The notes under the pieces are model-generated. The model worked only from the letters and a program-made list of their open reading frames with translations, was not told the DNA's origin and ran no database searches. From Lachnospiraceae bacterium (lineage in GTDB: Bacteria; Bacillota; Clostridia; Lachnospirales; Lachnospiraceae), in contig JAAWOU010000013.1 in assembly GCA_022799755.1 (NCBI GenBank), positions 1 through 54,241 of the forward strand: a stretch of 54,241 nt of DNA. The letters run 5' to 3'. The translations under genes were made by a program, and so were the position numbers. Positions 25,171-33,573 of the stretch are shown here, piece by piece (position 1 is the first letter of the stretch; each line of letters starts with the position of its first letter).

Positions 25171-26031
25171 TCACGATTCCGGACCTGCTGGGGCCGTTTT
25201 CGCCTGTTTCTGCTGTCTTCTCTCCCGGACAGCCTCATACCTGCCCCAGACGCCGGAGTAGAGAATGTTCCGGAGAATTTCCACATTCTCCAGAATCGGA
25301 AGCTTCTCAAATTCCTTGCAGCACTCCGATATCATCATGGTCAGGATCATCCTGCACTCCTCCTCGAAATCGGCGTTGGAATATCGAAGCTTCAGGGGAT
25401 TCGGCGTTCCTTTCCGGATATCCTCCTCCACATCCTCGTAAGCGTCGCACAGATAGATAAACTTCCCCAGGAAAAATCCAAGCCTGCGCAGATTCTCGGC
25501 CCACTCGTCCTCCTTTGCCGCCATGATCTCCGCCATCACCCTGCCGAACAGGCCTGCCAGGACGTCGATATCCGCGCTGTTGTCTTTCTCCGCGTCGGAA
25601 AAGTTCTGCATCAGCAAATTTATGGTCCGAATCTTCTCCGCGTAAATCTCCTTAAGCTTCCCGGACTTTGCCTCCAGCAGTCTGCCAAAGGCGTACTTGA
25701 GGAATTTCTTCTCATCCTCCCAGTCATCCCGGCATTTGTAATGGGCAAACAAAATGTTCATGTCCGCCGCGTACTCCGTAAAGATATTATTCCTTGTGGG
25801 ATGATTTTCAAAGGGATGAACGATGCACTTGCAGCTTCCCCGAAGCGTCTGCGGCTCATAGAGCCCTGTCAGCAGAACGGCCAGAAAAGTCATGTCATAG
25901 CTCAGAGAAAGCTGTCCCCAGACACCGTATTTCCTTTTCAGCTCCCGGCAGATGCCGCAGTAATAAGACTGATACACATCAAATTCCCTGAACTTCATTT
26001 CAGCTTTGTTTACAGTAATATATCCGAACAT
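25171..26031 (-). CDS. DUF5685 family protein
   Basis: 286 residues, mostly helical, soluble. The N-terminus has YYCGICRELKRKYG (Cys25, Cys28), a second pair SCKC (Cys67, Cys69) and Cys100, which could form a metal site. Two Asp-rich motifs follow on separate helices: RDDWEDE (101-107) and YLCDAYEDVEEDIRKGTPNP (193-212), the second resembling the DxxxDxxxG motif of squalene/phytoene synthases. From general recall DUF5685 has no assigned function. It lies between the zinc-ribbon membrane protein gene (34 bases) and dnaJ-like gene (55 bases) on one transcript. An isoprenoid-synthase-like fold is my inference. Confidence 0.85.
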   Translation of the reverse strand: MFGYITVNKAEMKFREFDVYQSYYCGICRELKRKYGVWGQLSLSYDMTFLAVLLTGLYEPQTLRGSCKCIVHPFENHPTRNNIFTEYAADMNILFAHYKCRDDWEDEKKFLKYAFGRLLEAKSGKLKEIYAEKIRTINLLMQNFSDAEKDNSADIDVLAGLFGRVMAEIMAAKEDEWAENLRRLGFFLGKFIYLCDAYEDVEEDIRKGTPNPLKLRYSNADFEEECRMILTMMISECCKEFEKLPILENVEILRNILYSGVWGRYEAVRERRQQKQAKTAPAGPES

Positions 26032-26064
26032 CTCAGACCTCCACGGACATCCCGGAATCTATTC

Positions 26065-26457
26065 TCAGCTCTTCTTGACGAACTCGTTTCCGCATTTCCT
26101 GCAGGTGATGGCAATCCTGCCCTTTCCCCTCGGCACGCGGATCTTCTGCCTGCAGTTGGGACATTTATAGATATGGTAGTCTTTACGCTGTGCCAGTTCT
26201 TTCTTTTTCCTGATGAAAAAGCTTCTGACTTTCATCTCCCGCTTGAGATACCACTGATTCTCCAGGGAGCGCTTGCTTACGTTTCTGGAGAACATCCTGA
26301 AGTACGCGTATACCATCACTGCCGTGGCCAGCAGATAGAACACTCCGCCTCCCAAAAAGGAGATCAGCAGGCACACAATGGCGACAAACATCAGAAACTG
26401 ATTGAAACGGTCCGTCCCGTAACGCCCCCACATAAAACGCTGCAGCTTTTCTCTCAT
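26065..26457 (-). CDS. Small membrane protein with C-terminal zinc ribbon
   Basis: 130 residues. Two close hydrophobic helices lie at about 20-53, followed by a basic segment (RSFFIRKKKELAQRKDYH) and a zinc ribbon YKCPNCRQKIRVPRGKGRIA...CRKCGNEF with CPNC at 99-102 and CRKC at 118-121. The ribbon resembles those of MJ0042-type and FmdB-like proteins. It is the first gene of a transcript with DUF5685 and a DnaJ-domain gene, has its own promoter, and probably displays the ribbon on the cytoplasmic side. Role unknown. Confidence 0.85.
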   Translation of the reverse strand: MREKLQRFMWGRYGTDRFNQFLMFVAIVCLLISFLGGGVFYLLATAVMVYAYFRMFSRNVSKRSLENQWYLKREMKVRSFFIRKKKELAQRKDYHIYKCPNCRQKIRVPRGKGRIAITCRKCGNEFVKKS

Positions 26458-26509
26458 ACCTTTTCCTCCTCACAAACCGACCCCGACAATCCTCCGCTCA
26501 CTATGTAAC

Positions 26510-26537
26510 ATTTTAAACTTTTTTGCAGGAAATACAA
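26510..26537 (-). promoter_or_regulatory. Sigma-A promoter of the zinc-ribbon/DUF5685/DnaJ cluster
   Basis: Reverse strand -35 TTGTAT (26532-26537), spacer 16, -10 TAAAAT (26510-26515), about 53 bases before the ATG at 26457. Confidence 0.55.
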
Positions 26538-26560
26538 TTAAATAACTATAAATAAAATTT

Positions 26561-26599
26561 AAAAAAAGCGCGTGACAGCAATTGCCGCCACACGCTTTT
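26561..26599 (-). terminator. Intrinsic terminator after tldE
   Basis: On the reverse strand AAAAGCGTGTG pairs with CACGCGCTTTT across a 14-base loop, followed by a run of seven T's. It separates the tldD-tldE unit from the zinc-ribbon cluster. Confidence 0.85.
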
Positions 26600-26648
26600 C
26601 CAATTTCTGAATATTCCCGGGTTCCCGTGGTCCCGGACAGCCCGGAAG

Positions 26649-28017
26649 TTATTTGTCCGCTTCCCCGGCAATGGCAAGATTGCGGATCAGCACAGAGGGA
26701 GAGCCGAACTTTCCCTGGACAAAATCCAGGTCGTCTCCCAGAGTCTCCACATTCTTCAATAAATCAAAGAAATTGCCGGATACCGTAAAGTTCTTGACGG
26801 GGGCGCCTTTCTCTCCCTCAGTGATCATAAAGCCCTTGGCGGACAGGGAAAAATCTCCCGTGACTGCGTTGGCACCTGCGTGGAGGCCTGTCACCTCGGT
26901 CACATATATGCCGCTCTCCGCTTTCTGCAGCAGACCTTTCGGCACTTTCTCTTTCGTCTTCTCCTGGGCGCCGTTTTCGGGCCGGATATAAAAGGTAAAG
27001 GGGCTTACGCCGATGACGGATGCGTAGGAGGGTCTGCCGGCATTTCCGGTGGACTTCACGCCCGCCTTGGCCGCTGTCTTCAGATTGTGAAGCATGGTTG
27101 TCAGGACACCGTTCTCCACCACGTTCTTTGCGTAGGCAGCCACGCCCTCTCCGTCAAAGGTCCTCTTTATCATGCTGTCATGATACATGGGATCGTCCAC
27201 AATCGTGATAAAGTCGGCCGCGATTTTTTCCCCCCTCTTTTCCGTTTAGCAATGACAGCCCTTTCTGGGCCGCTTCCGCGGAGAAGACGGAAAAATAGGT
27301 CATCAGCAGCGTAGCCATGGTCTTGTTGGAGAAGACCACGGTGTACTTTCCGCTGGGCACGCTGCCGGCTCCGATGCCGGATATCACATCCTCCACCGCG
27401 TCCGCAGCGATGGCCTTTATGTCAAAGTCTTTCAGATCTCCCCACTTCATTTCAAAGCTGTTGTACATCTCCGCGCCGTCCGCCACCAGGGGGATGGCAT
27501 AGCAGATGGAACAGCCCACCTTATCCTCCAGATCCAGGCCGTTGGAATTATAGAGGGCGTACTTTTCACCGCTGTAGGCCATGTACGCCTGGGTGCCGTC
27601 GGCCACTCTATCGTCCGCCCCGTACAGCTCTCTCTGAAGCGCCAGAGCAGCCTCCGTCAGCTCGGCGCCCGTAGGCTGCGCTATCTTGCTGTCTTCCAGC
27701 ACTGCGTACCGGTCTCCTCTCTCATGGATAAAGGCTTTCTCCTCGCTCTCGATGGAGCCCGCATTGTCCAATGCCCGGAGCACCAGGGACCTTGCCTCCT
27801 CGTCCGTGCGGTTCTCCGTGGAGGCATAGCCTGCCTTTCCGTTTATGACACAGCGGAAGCACACGCCCATGCTGTTCGCCGTGTTGTAGCCTTTGACTTC
27901 TTCCTGGTAGATCTCTACGGTAGCAGACTCGCTCTCCGTGTAATATAACTCATAATCCGCGATCCCGTTTTCCCCGGCATATCTGATCACGGCTTCCTTA
28001 AATTCCTGATATGTCAT
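26649..28017 (-). pseudogene. pmbA: tldE/pmbA metalloprotease subunit, split by a +1 frameshift
   Basis: The first part (28017 to about 27230, MTYQEFKEAVIRYAGENG...) and the second (from about 27230 to 26649, reading ...DDPMYHDSMIKRTFDGEGVA) together make a normal TldE/PmbA of about 455 residues. They are in different frames. The break lies at a G6A6 run (27224-27235 on the given strand as T6C6); removing one G or A restores GKEGEKIAADFITIVDDPM. TldE is the non-catalytic partner of TldD in a cytosolic zinc protease that trims peptides such as microcin B17 precursors and degrades the CcdA antitoxin. It is either a real inactivation, a slippage-rescued gene or a sequencing error in the homopolymer. 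Confidence 0.88.
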
Positions 28018-28081
28018 TTTAACCTCTCATTCCGCCATTCACCGGCATATATTCCTGTAAATTCCATTCCCTGGGAAATCC

Positions 28082-29461
28082 CTATCGTCCCCCTACCACG
28101 ATGGAGGAAACCCGAATCAGCGGCTGGCCTACGTCCGTAGGAATGCTGCCGGAGGAAGCGCCGCACATGCCCTGGGCCCTCTCCACGTTCTTTCCCACCA
28201 TGTCAATATTCATCAGTATCTCCGATCCCTTGCCGATGAGGCTGGCGCCGCGGACAGGCTCGCAGATTTTGCCGTCCCGGATCACATAGCCCTCGTCCAC
28301 GGCAAAGTTAAACTGCCCTGTCACAGGGTTTACCGAGCCGCCGCCCATGCTCTTGGCGTAAAGGCCGTATTCGATGGAGGCGATGATATCCTTGTCTTCA
28401 TCCTCTCCCGCCGCTATGTAGGTGTTGGTCATGCGGGAGGTGGGCTCATAGGTATAGCTCTGGCGTCTGGAATTGCCGGTGGAGGCCATGCCCATCCTGC
28501 GTCCGTTGAGCTTATCGATCATATAGGTTTTCAGGATGCCGTTTTCGATGAGCACATTCCTCTGCGCGGGCGTTCCCTCGTCGTCGATGTTGACGGAGCC
28601 CCAGGAGTTGGGGATGGTGCCGTCGTCAATGGCGGTAACCTTTGTATTGGCGATCTGCTGGCCCAGCTTTCCGGCGAACTGGGACTGTCCCAGAGCCACC
28701 GCGGATGCCTCCAGGGAATGTCCGCAGGCCTCGTGGAAGATGACGCCCCCGAAACCGTTCTCAATGGCCACGGGCATGGTGCCCGCCTGGATATATCCCG
28801 CATGCAGCATGGTGACTGCCTGTTTGGAGGCCTCTTCGCCCATAACTTTGGGATCAAATTCCTCGAACAGCTCCAGTCCTTTTCTGGCGCCGTGGCTTTT
28901 GCTTCCTGTCTGGTTCTCCCCGTCCTTGCTGGCGATGGAGGAGACGGTGACCCTGGTACGGATCTGTCTGTCCTGGCAGAACAGCCCCTCGCTGGTGGCT
29001 ATGAGGATCTTGTGGTCCACTTCCAGGTAATTGCCGCTGACCTGGCTGATCTCCTCACTGTAGTCCTTTGCCGCCAGACAGGCCTCCCGCAGATAGGCAA
29101 TCTTCTCCCCGTTTTGCACATCCCCCGGCACCACCCTCACCGGATGAATGTCGCCGAACAGGCGCTCCCGCAGAACGATGTCCTGAATCAGGGCCGATCC
29201 CGTCAGGGCATCCGCCACTTTGGTCGCACAGCTCAAGACCGCCTCCGGAGCCAGAGAGGATGCCGATCCCGACACACATCTGGTCCCCTTGAAGATCCGA
29301 ATGCCCACGCCGGCGATCACCGCATCCCCGATTTTATCCGTCTTGCCGGAGATGATGTTGATGTTCTTGTTCAGGGTGTGCTCCGCAAATACCTCCGCAT
29401 AGTCCGCGCCGGTCGCAAGAGCGCGCCGCAGCGCTTCCTTTACCAGTTCTCTTGATAGCAT
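28082..29461 (-). CDS. tldD: TldD metalloprotease subunit
   Basis: 459 residues. The family's zinc motif HEACGH (His243, Glu244, His248) is intact, with GTRCVSGSAS near 59-68, GKLGQQIANTKVTAIDDGTI in the centre and SGSIPTDVGQPLIRVSS near the end. TldD is the catalytic half of the TldD-TldE heterodimer. ACAGGAGGTT precedes the ATG. The partner gene lies 64 bases downstream on the same strand but carries a frameshift, so unless the shift is corrected TldD lacks its partner. pnp lies upstream, with a hairpin between. Confidence 0.95.
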   Translation of the reverse strand: MLSRELVKEALRRALATGADYAEVFAEHTLNKNINIISGKTDKIGDAVIAGVGIRIFKGTRCVSGSASSLAPEAVLSCATKVADALTGSALIQDIVLRERLFGDIHPVRVVPGDVQNGEKIAYLREACLAAKDYSEEISQVSGNYLEVDHKILIATSEGLFCQDRQIRTRVTVSSIASKDGENQTGSKSHGARKGLELFEEFDPKVMGEEASKQAVTMLHAGYIQAGTMPVAIENGFGGVIFHEACGHSLEASAVALGQSQFAGKLGQQIANTKVTAIDDGTIPNSWGSVNIDDEGTPAQRNVLIENGILKTYMIDKLNGRRMGMASTGNSRRQSYTYEPTSRMTNTYIAAGEDEDKDIIASIEYGLYAKSMGGGSVNPVTGQFNFAVDEGYVIRDGKICEPVRGASLIGKGSEILMNIDMVGKNVERAQGMCGASSGSIPTDVGQPLIRVSSIVVGGR

Positions 29462-29498
29462 AAAATAACCTCCTGTTTTTCAATCTGAATACAGCACA

Positions 29499-29523
29499 GG
29501 GAGGCCATCCTTGACAGCCTCCC
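29499..29523. other. Hairpin between pnp and tldD
   Basis: GGGAGGC (29499-29505) and GCCTCCC (29517-29523) form a 7-base stem with an 11-base loop. T's follow only on the forward strand, so as a terminator for the leftward pnp transcript it is weak; it may limit decay or read-through into tldD. Confidence 0.5.
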
Positions 29524-29534
29524 TTTTAAACCTT

Positions 29535-31637
29535 TTATCTTCTCTTCAATTCCTGAGCCACATCTTTCATGGAGAAGCTGATCCTGCCCATCTTGTCCTT
29601 TCCGAGACAGACCACCGTCACCACATCTCCCAAAGTCAGCACATCCTCCACACGGTTGATCCTCTCTCTGGCAATCTTGGAAATGTGAACCATTCCCTCC
29701 TTGCCCGGAGCAAACTCTAAGAATGCGCCGAACTCCTTGATGCTCACTACCTTGCCCTGGAAGATCTGGCCCTCCTCGAAATCCGTCACGATCATCTTCA
29801 CCATGTCCACGGCCTTGTCCATCATTTCCTTGTCCGTGCCGCATACGGACACATTGCCGTCGTCCGTGATGTCGATCTTGACGCCTGTGCGGGCGATGAT
29901 CTCATTGATGGTCTTTCCTCTCTGGCCCACCACGTCCCCTATCTTCTCGGGATCGATCTGGATGGAGATAATCTTGGGCGCGTAAGGACCCACCTCCGGT
30001 CTGGGAACGGCAATGGCCGGCTTCATGCAATTGTCCATGATGAACAGCCTGGCCTCCCGGCATCTGGCGATAGCCCCCTCCACGATAGGTCTGGTGAGGC
30101 CGTGGATCTTGATGTCCATCTGGATGGCCGTGATGCCCTCCGTGGTGCCGGTGACCTTGAAGTCCATGTCGCCGAAGAAGTCCTCCAGGCCCTGAATGTC
30201 CGTGAGCAGTACGAAATCGTCGTCCGTCTCCCCGGTCACAAGGCCGCAGGAAATACCCGCCACCATCTTCCGGATGGGCACGCCCGCCGCCATCAGGGAC
30301 ATGCAGGACGCGCAGGTGGACGCCATGGAGGTGGAGCCGTTGGACTCAAATGTCTCGGACACGGTGCGGATGGCGTAGGGGAACTCCTCTTCGCTGGGAA
30401 GCACCGGAATCAATGCGCGCTCTGCCAGAGCGCCATGTCCGATCTCACGTCTCCCGGGACCGCGGGAGGGTTTGGTCTCCCCTACGGAGTAGGACGGGAA
30501 ATTGTAATGGTGCATATATCTCTTGCTGACCTCGTTCTCGTCCAGGCCGTCGATCCTCTGGGCCTCGGACAGGGGTGCTAAGGTACATACATTGCAGATC
30601 TGGGTCTGGCCTCTCGTGAACATGGCGGAGCCGTGTACCCGGGGGATAATGTCCACCTCCGCAGCCAGGGGACGAATCTGGGTGATGTCACGTCCGTCAG
30701 GGCGCTTGTGGTCCTTTAAAATCATCTTGCGGACGGTTTTCTTCTCATATTGATATACCGCCTCGCCCAGGATGGCAAGCCATTCCTCTCTCTCCGCGAA
30801 AGCCTCCTCCAGCTTCCCGGTGATGGTCCTGATATTTCCCTCTCTGGTCTGCTTGTCGTCGGTAAATACCGCCACTTCCATCTCCTCGGGAGGAACGATC
30901 CTCTTAATCTCCTCGAACATCTCCTCCGGGATGGCGCAGCTGGTGTACTCGTGCTTGGGCTTGCCGCACTCTGCCACGATTTTGTCAATGAACGCAATGA
31001 TGGTCTGGTTGATCTCGTGGGCCTTGTAGATGGCCTCGATCATCCTGTCCTCCGGCACCTCGTTGGCGCCTGCCTCGATCATGATGACTTTCTCTTTGGT
31101 GGAGGCCACGGTCAGGTTCAGATCGCCGTTCTTCCACTGCTCCTGGGAGGGATTGACTACAAATTCACCGTCCACCAGTCCCATCTGGGTCATGGCGCAG
31201 GGGCCGTCAAAGGGGATGTCCGAAATACAGGTAGCGATAGCGGCGCCCAGCATGGCCACGATCTCAGGGCGGCATGCGGGATCCACGCTCATGACCATAT
31301 TGTTCAAAGTCACGTCGTTGCGGTAATCCTTGGGGAACAGGGGGCGCATGGGCCTGTCGATGACACGGCTGGTCAGAACGGCATTCTCGCTGGCCTTTCC
31401 CTCTCTCTTGTTGAATCCGCCGGGAATCTTACCCACGGCGTACATCTTCTCCTCAAATTCCACGCTCAAAGGGAAGAAATCGATTCCCTCCCTGGGTTTC
31501 TCGGACGCCGTGGCCGTGGACAATACTACGGTATCTCCATAGTGCATGAACGCACATCCGTTGGCCTGCTTGCCCACGCGGTCGATATCCACTTTCAGGG
31601 TGCGCCCGCCCAGTTCCATTTCATAGGTCTTGTACAT
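29535..31637 (-). CDS. pnp: Polyribonucleotide nucleotidyltransferase (PNPase)
   Basis: 700 residues from the ATG at 31637, after GGAGGAAAG; the reading frame continues upstream but without a ribosome site. Two RNase PH domains, a helical linker, a KH domain (GDVVGQRGKTINEIIARTGV, about 555-574) and an S1 domain (IFQGKVVSIKEFGAFLEF, about 623-640) are in the usual order. It degrades RNA 3' to 5' with phosphate. It is 287 bases downstream of rpsO with an interrupted hairpin and a long leader stem, as in other bacteria where pnp is autoregulated. Confidence 0.97.
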   Translation of the reverse strand: MYKTYEMELGGRTLKVDIDRVGKQANGCAFMHYGDTVVLSTATASEKPREGIDFFPLSVEFEEKMYAVGKIPGGFNKREGKASENAVLTSRVIDRPMRPLFPKDYRNDVTLNNMVMSVDPACRPEIVAMLGAAIATCISDIPFDGPCAMTQMGLVDGEFVVNPSQEQWKNGDLNLTVASTKEKVIMIEAGANEVPEDRMIEAIYKAHEINQTIIAFIDKIVAECGKPKHEYTSCAIPEEMFEEIKRIVPPEEMEVAVFTDDKQTREGNIRTITGKLEEAFAEREEWLAILGEAVYQYEKKTVRKMILKDHKRPDGRDITQIRPLAAEVDIIPRVHGSAMFTRGQTQICNVCTLAPLSEAQRIDGLDENEVSKRYMHHYNFPSYSVGETKPSRGPGRREIGHGALAERALIPVLPSEEEFPYAIRTVSETFESNGSTSMASTCASCMSLMAAGVPIRKMVAGISCGLVTGETDDDFVLLTDIQGLEDFFGDMDFKVTGTTEGITAIQMDIKIHGLTRPIVEGAIARCREARLFIMDNCMKPAIAVPRPEVGPYAPKIISIQIDPEKIGDVVGQRGKTINEIIARTGVKIDITDDGNVSVCGTDKEMMDKAVDMVKMIVTDFEEGQIFQGKVVSIKEFGAFLEFAPGKEGMVHISKIARERINRVEDVLTLGDVVTVVCLGKDKMGRISFSMKDVAQELKRR

Positions 31638-31710
31638 AAACTTTCCTCCATTCCGCCGCGTCAGCGGCTGTTTATGGCGGCAGGAGAACTCCTCCCGTGC
31701 CGCTTCATAA

Positions 31711-31801
31711 GGAACAGAAGACACCGAAACTACTGAAAAAAGCATGTAAAGCCAGCAGAGTTCATACCCTTTTCAGCGGTCTCGGAACTTTCTTCTGTTC
31801 C
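31711..31801 (-). ncRNA. Long hairpin in the pnp leader
   Basis: In the leader RNA, GGAACAGAAGA (31801-31791) pairs with UCUUCUGUUCC (31721-31711), and inside it the 16-base segment at 31785-31770 pairs with 31739-31724 at 15 of 16 positions counting G-U pairs. The result is a stem of about 27 pairs with a 30-base loop. A long pnp leader stem cut by RNase III underlies autoregulation in E. coli; the same role here is an inference. Confidence 0.6.
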
Positions 31802-31874
31802 CCGTTGCCATGTAGCTTCCATGATCCCGTACAACAAAAAGCACGGCTTCGCAAACTTTCTGTTGTCAAGAATA

Positions 31875-31910
31875 AGCAGACCTGAGCCGCTCCCGCGCCT
31901 CAAGTCTGCT
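31875..31910 (-). terminator. Hairpin after rpsO (partial terminator)
   Basis: AGCAGACCTGAG (31875-31886) and CTCAAGTCTGCT (31899-31910) pair with one mismatch over 12 bases. Reading leftwards it is followed by TTATTCTTG, a weak U tract, suggesting partial termination between rpsO and pnp. Confidence 0.6.
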
Positions 31911-31924
31911 CTCTGTGTGATTCC

Positions 31925-32191
31925 TTATTTTCTTAAGCCAAGTCTCTCAATCAGAGCGCGATATCTCCCGATATCTTTCTTTTTGAGGTACTCCAGCAGA
32001 CCGCGCCTCTGGCCTACCATCTTCAGCATGCCGCGGCGGGAATGATGATCCTTGGGATTCACTTTCAGATGCTCCGTGAGCTCCTGAATCCTCGCTGTCA
32101 GAACCGCTACCTGTACCTCGGGCGAGCCGGTGTCCCCGGGCGTCCTGGCATAGTCATTCATGATCGCTGTCTTTTTTTCCTTAGAAATCAT
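31925..32191 (-). CDS. rpsO: 30S ribosomal protein S15
   Basis: 88 residues, full length. [20 protein letters not shown] (20-39) and the [21 protein letters not shown] stretch (48-68, in two parts) are the S15 signature. S15 binds the central domain of 16S rRNA early in 30S assembly. AGGAGGAGAG precedes the ATG. It has a good promoter and a structured leader of about 105 bases that may allow repression by S15 itself; pnp follows. Confidence 0.97.
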   Translation of the reverse strand: MISKEKKTAIMNDYARTPGDTGSPEVQVAVLTARIQELTEHLKVNPKDHHSRRGMLKMVGQRRGLLEYLKKKDIGRYRALIERLGLRK

Positions 32192-32296
32192 TTCTCTCTC
32201 CTCCTAATCACTGAACCGCCTGACACTAAGACCGGGCCGGAGTGTCCCTCATCCGAGCGTCGGCTGCGACGGACATCAATGTCTCGTCTTTCACAT
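32192..32296 (-). ncRNA. Candidate S15 autoregulatory leader
   Basis: The rpsO leader holds three short stems: GACAT/ATGTC, CGTCG/CGACG and GACACT/AGTGTC. Several unrelated S15 leader structures are known in different bacterial groups, so a leader of this sort is plausible, but I did not match it to a defined class. Confidence 0.35.
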
Positions 32297-32301
32297 CCGT
32301 T

Positions 32302-32330
32302 ATCATAGCATATCCCCGAAAGATTGTAAA
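32302..32330 (-). promoter_or_regulatory. Sigma-A promoter of rpsO
   Basis: Reverse strand TTTACA (32325-32330), 17-base spacer, TATGAT (32302-32307). Confidence 0.7.
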
Positions 32331-32371
32331 GCGATAATTTGAAAATCTGTGCTGCCCTGCTTTTCTCCGCC

Positions 32372-33406
32372 TCAATCCTGGAGGACACTCACATACTTCA
32401 CCGGGGTGCGGTAGTTGTAGTTGCTTATCTTGATACCTGTGCGCTCGGTGCTGGCATGTATCACCTGGCCGCCTCCGATATAGATCGCCACATGGTTGAT
32501 TCCGCCTCCGCCCCCGTAGAAGATCAGGTCCCCGGGCTGCAGCTGATCTGCGGAGATCGATGTGCCTACACCGGCCTGGGCAGACGCCACGCGGGGCATG
32601 GAAATACCGTACTTCGCAAATATACTCAGCACGAATCCGGAACAGTCCGCCCCGTGGGTCAGGCTGGTGCCTCCCCATACATACGGGTTCCCCAGGAACT
32701 GCTTCGCGTACTCGGTCAGGTCCACGCGCACATCGGACACGCCGGTGCCGTAGAGAAGCTCCGTCATGGTGATGGCGGTGTCAAGCTTCGTCACCACGTC
32801 CACAAATTCGGAAGAGACATACACCTCGTCGCTGTCCACGGCCACCTTGACCCAGCCGTCCAATGTCTCTAAGTACTCCAGCTCCTCGCCTTTCCGGATC
32901 TGCGTCACCACAGGGCTCTCGGTATTCGGATTCTCCCGCACGTTCAGTCCGTCCGTATTCGCCACGGCCACCGTGCGTACCAGTTCATTGGCCTTTAGCT
33001 TCGCATCCGGCCCCACCAGCAGGTAGTCCAGGCTCACATATCCCTCCACCTCGCCGGACTGGATATGCGCCCAGCCGTCCGCGGTGTCCAGCACCTCGCA
33101 TGCCGCGCCCTTAGCCATCTTCCCCACAAGCTTCCCGTCCAGAGACGGGGTCTCGCGGACATTCAGAAGCTCGTCCGTCACGTTGGAGATCCCGATATTG
33201 GTATATCCCCAGGAGGCTCCCTGGGCCTGCTGGGCCAGCTCTATATATTCCTCTGTGGAGCGGCTTGCGCCCAGCACCGAGGTGACGCCTGCCGCCAGCA
33301 GGTCGCCGTCATTCTCCGCGGCATACGCCGGCAGAGGCTGCAATGCCAGACAGAGTATCAGACCGGCGGAAGCTGCTGCAATTTTCCTGTTCTTTAAATA
33401 TCTCAT
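32372..33406 (-). CDS. Secreted NlpC/P60 peptidoglycan hydrolase with two SH3 domains
   Basis: 344 residues from the ATG at 33406, 8 bases after AGGAG. A signal peptide (1-29, ending LPAYA) is followed by two bacterial SH3 domains (about 74-132 and 143-204, each with a LNVRE core: LNVRETPS and LNVRENPN) and a C-terminal NlpC/P60 domain (225-344) with Cys255 in HGADCSGFV, His305 in INHVAIYIG and His317. Such enzymes cut the D-Glu to diamino-acid bond in stem peptides outside the cell. It has a consensus promoter flanked by sequences like WalR boxes, which would tie it to cell-wall control. Confidence 0.94.
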   Translation of the reverse strand: MRYLKNRKIAAASAGLILCLALQPLPAYAAENDGDLLAAGVTSVLGASRSTEEYIELAQQAQGASWGYTNIGISNVTDELLNVRETPSLDGKLVGKMAKGAACEVLDTADGWAHIQSGEVEGYVSLDYLLVGPDAKLKANELVRTVAVANTDGLNVRENPNTESPVVTQIRKGEELEYLETLDGWVKVAVDSDEVYVSSEFVDVVTKLDTAITMTELLYGTGVSDVRVDLTEYAKQFLGNPYVWGGTSLTHGADCSGFVLSIFAKYGISMPRVASAQAGVGTSISADQLQPGDLIFYGGGGGINHVAIYIGGGQVIHASTERTGIKISNYNYRTPVKYVSVLQD

Positions 33407-33463
33407 GTACTTCTCTCCTATCATAGAAACGCCAATTTCTATTATTAAATGTTTGACAAAATT

Positions 33464-33480
33464 ATTACGAATTTGTTACA
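33464..33480 (-). promoter_or_regulatory. WalR-like box at the NlpC/P60 transcription start
   Basis: TGTAAC-N5-CGTAAT on the reverse strand differs by one base from the WalR (YycF) pattern TGTWAH-N5-TGTWAH. It lies just downstream of the predicted start site. Confidence 0.35.
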
Positions 33481-33490
33481 TCTAAAAGAG

Positions 33491-33519
33491 ATTATACAGG
33501 CAGCCCCCCTGTCTGTCAA
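33491..33519 (-). promoter_or_regulatory. Consensus sigma-A promoter of the NlpC/P60 gene
   Basis: Reverse strand TTGACA (33514-33519), 17-base spacer, TATAAT (33491-33496); leader of about 80 bases. Confidence 0.8.
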
Positions 33520-33556
33520 CTGTTTTTTAAGAATATTTTAAATCATATTTAAAAAA

Positions 33557-33573
33557 ATTACAACTTTCTTACA
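33557..33573 (-). promoter_or_regulatory. WalR-like box upstream of the NlpC/P60 promoter
   Basis: TGTAAG-N5-TGTAAT on the reverse strand, 37 bases upstream of the -35 and overlapping the end of the Na/Pi cotransporter gene. One base departs from the WalR pattern. Confidence 0.4.

Noticed and set aside
27224..27235. Programmed -1 frameshift in tldE
   Set aside because: The needed change is +1, not -1, and no stop-codon context or stem typical of programmed +1 shifting is present.
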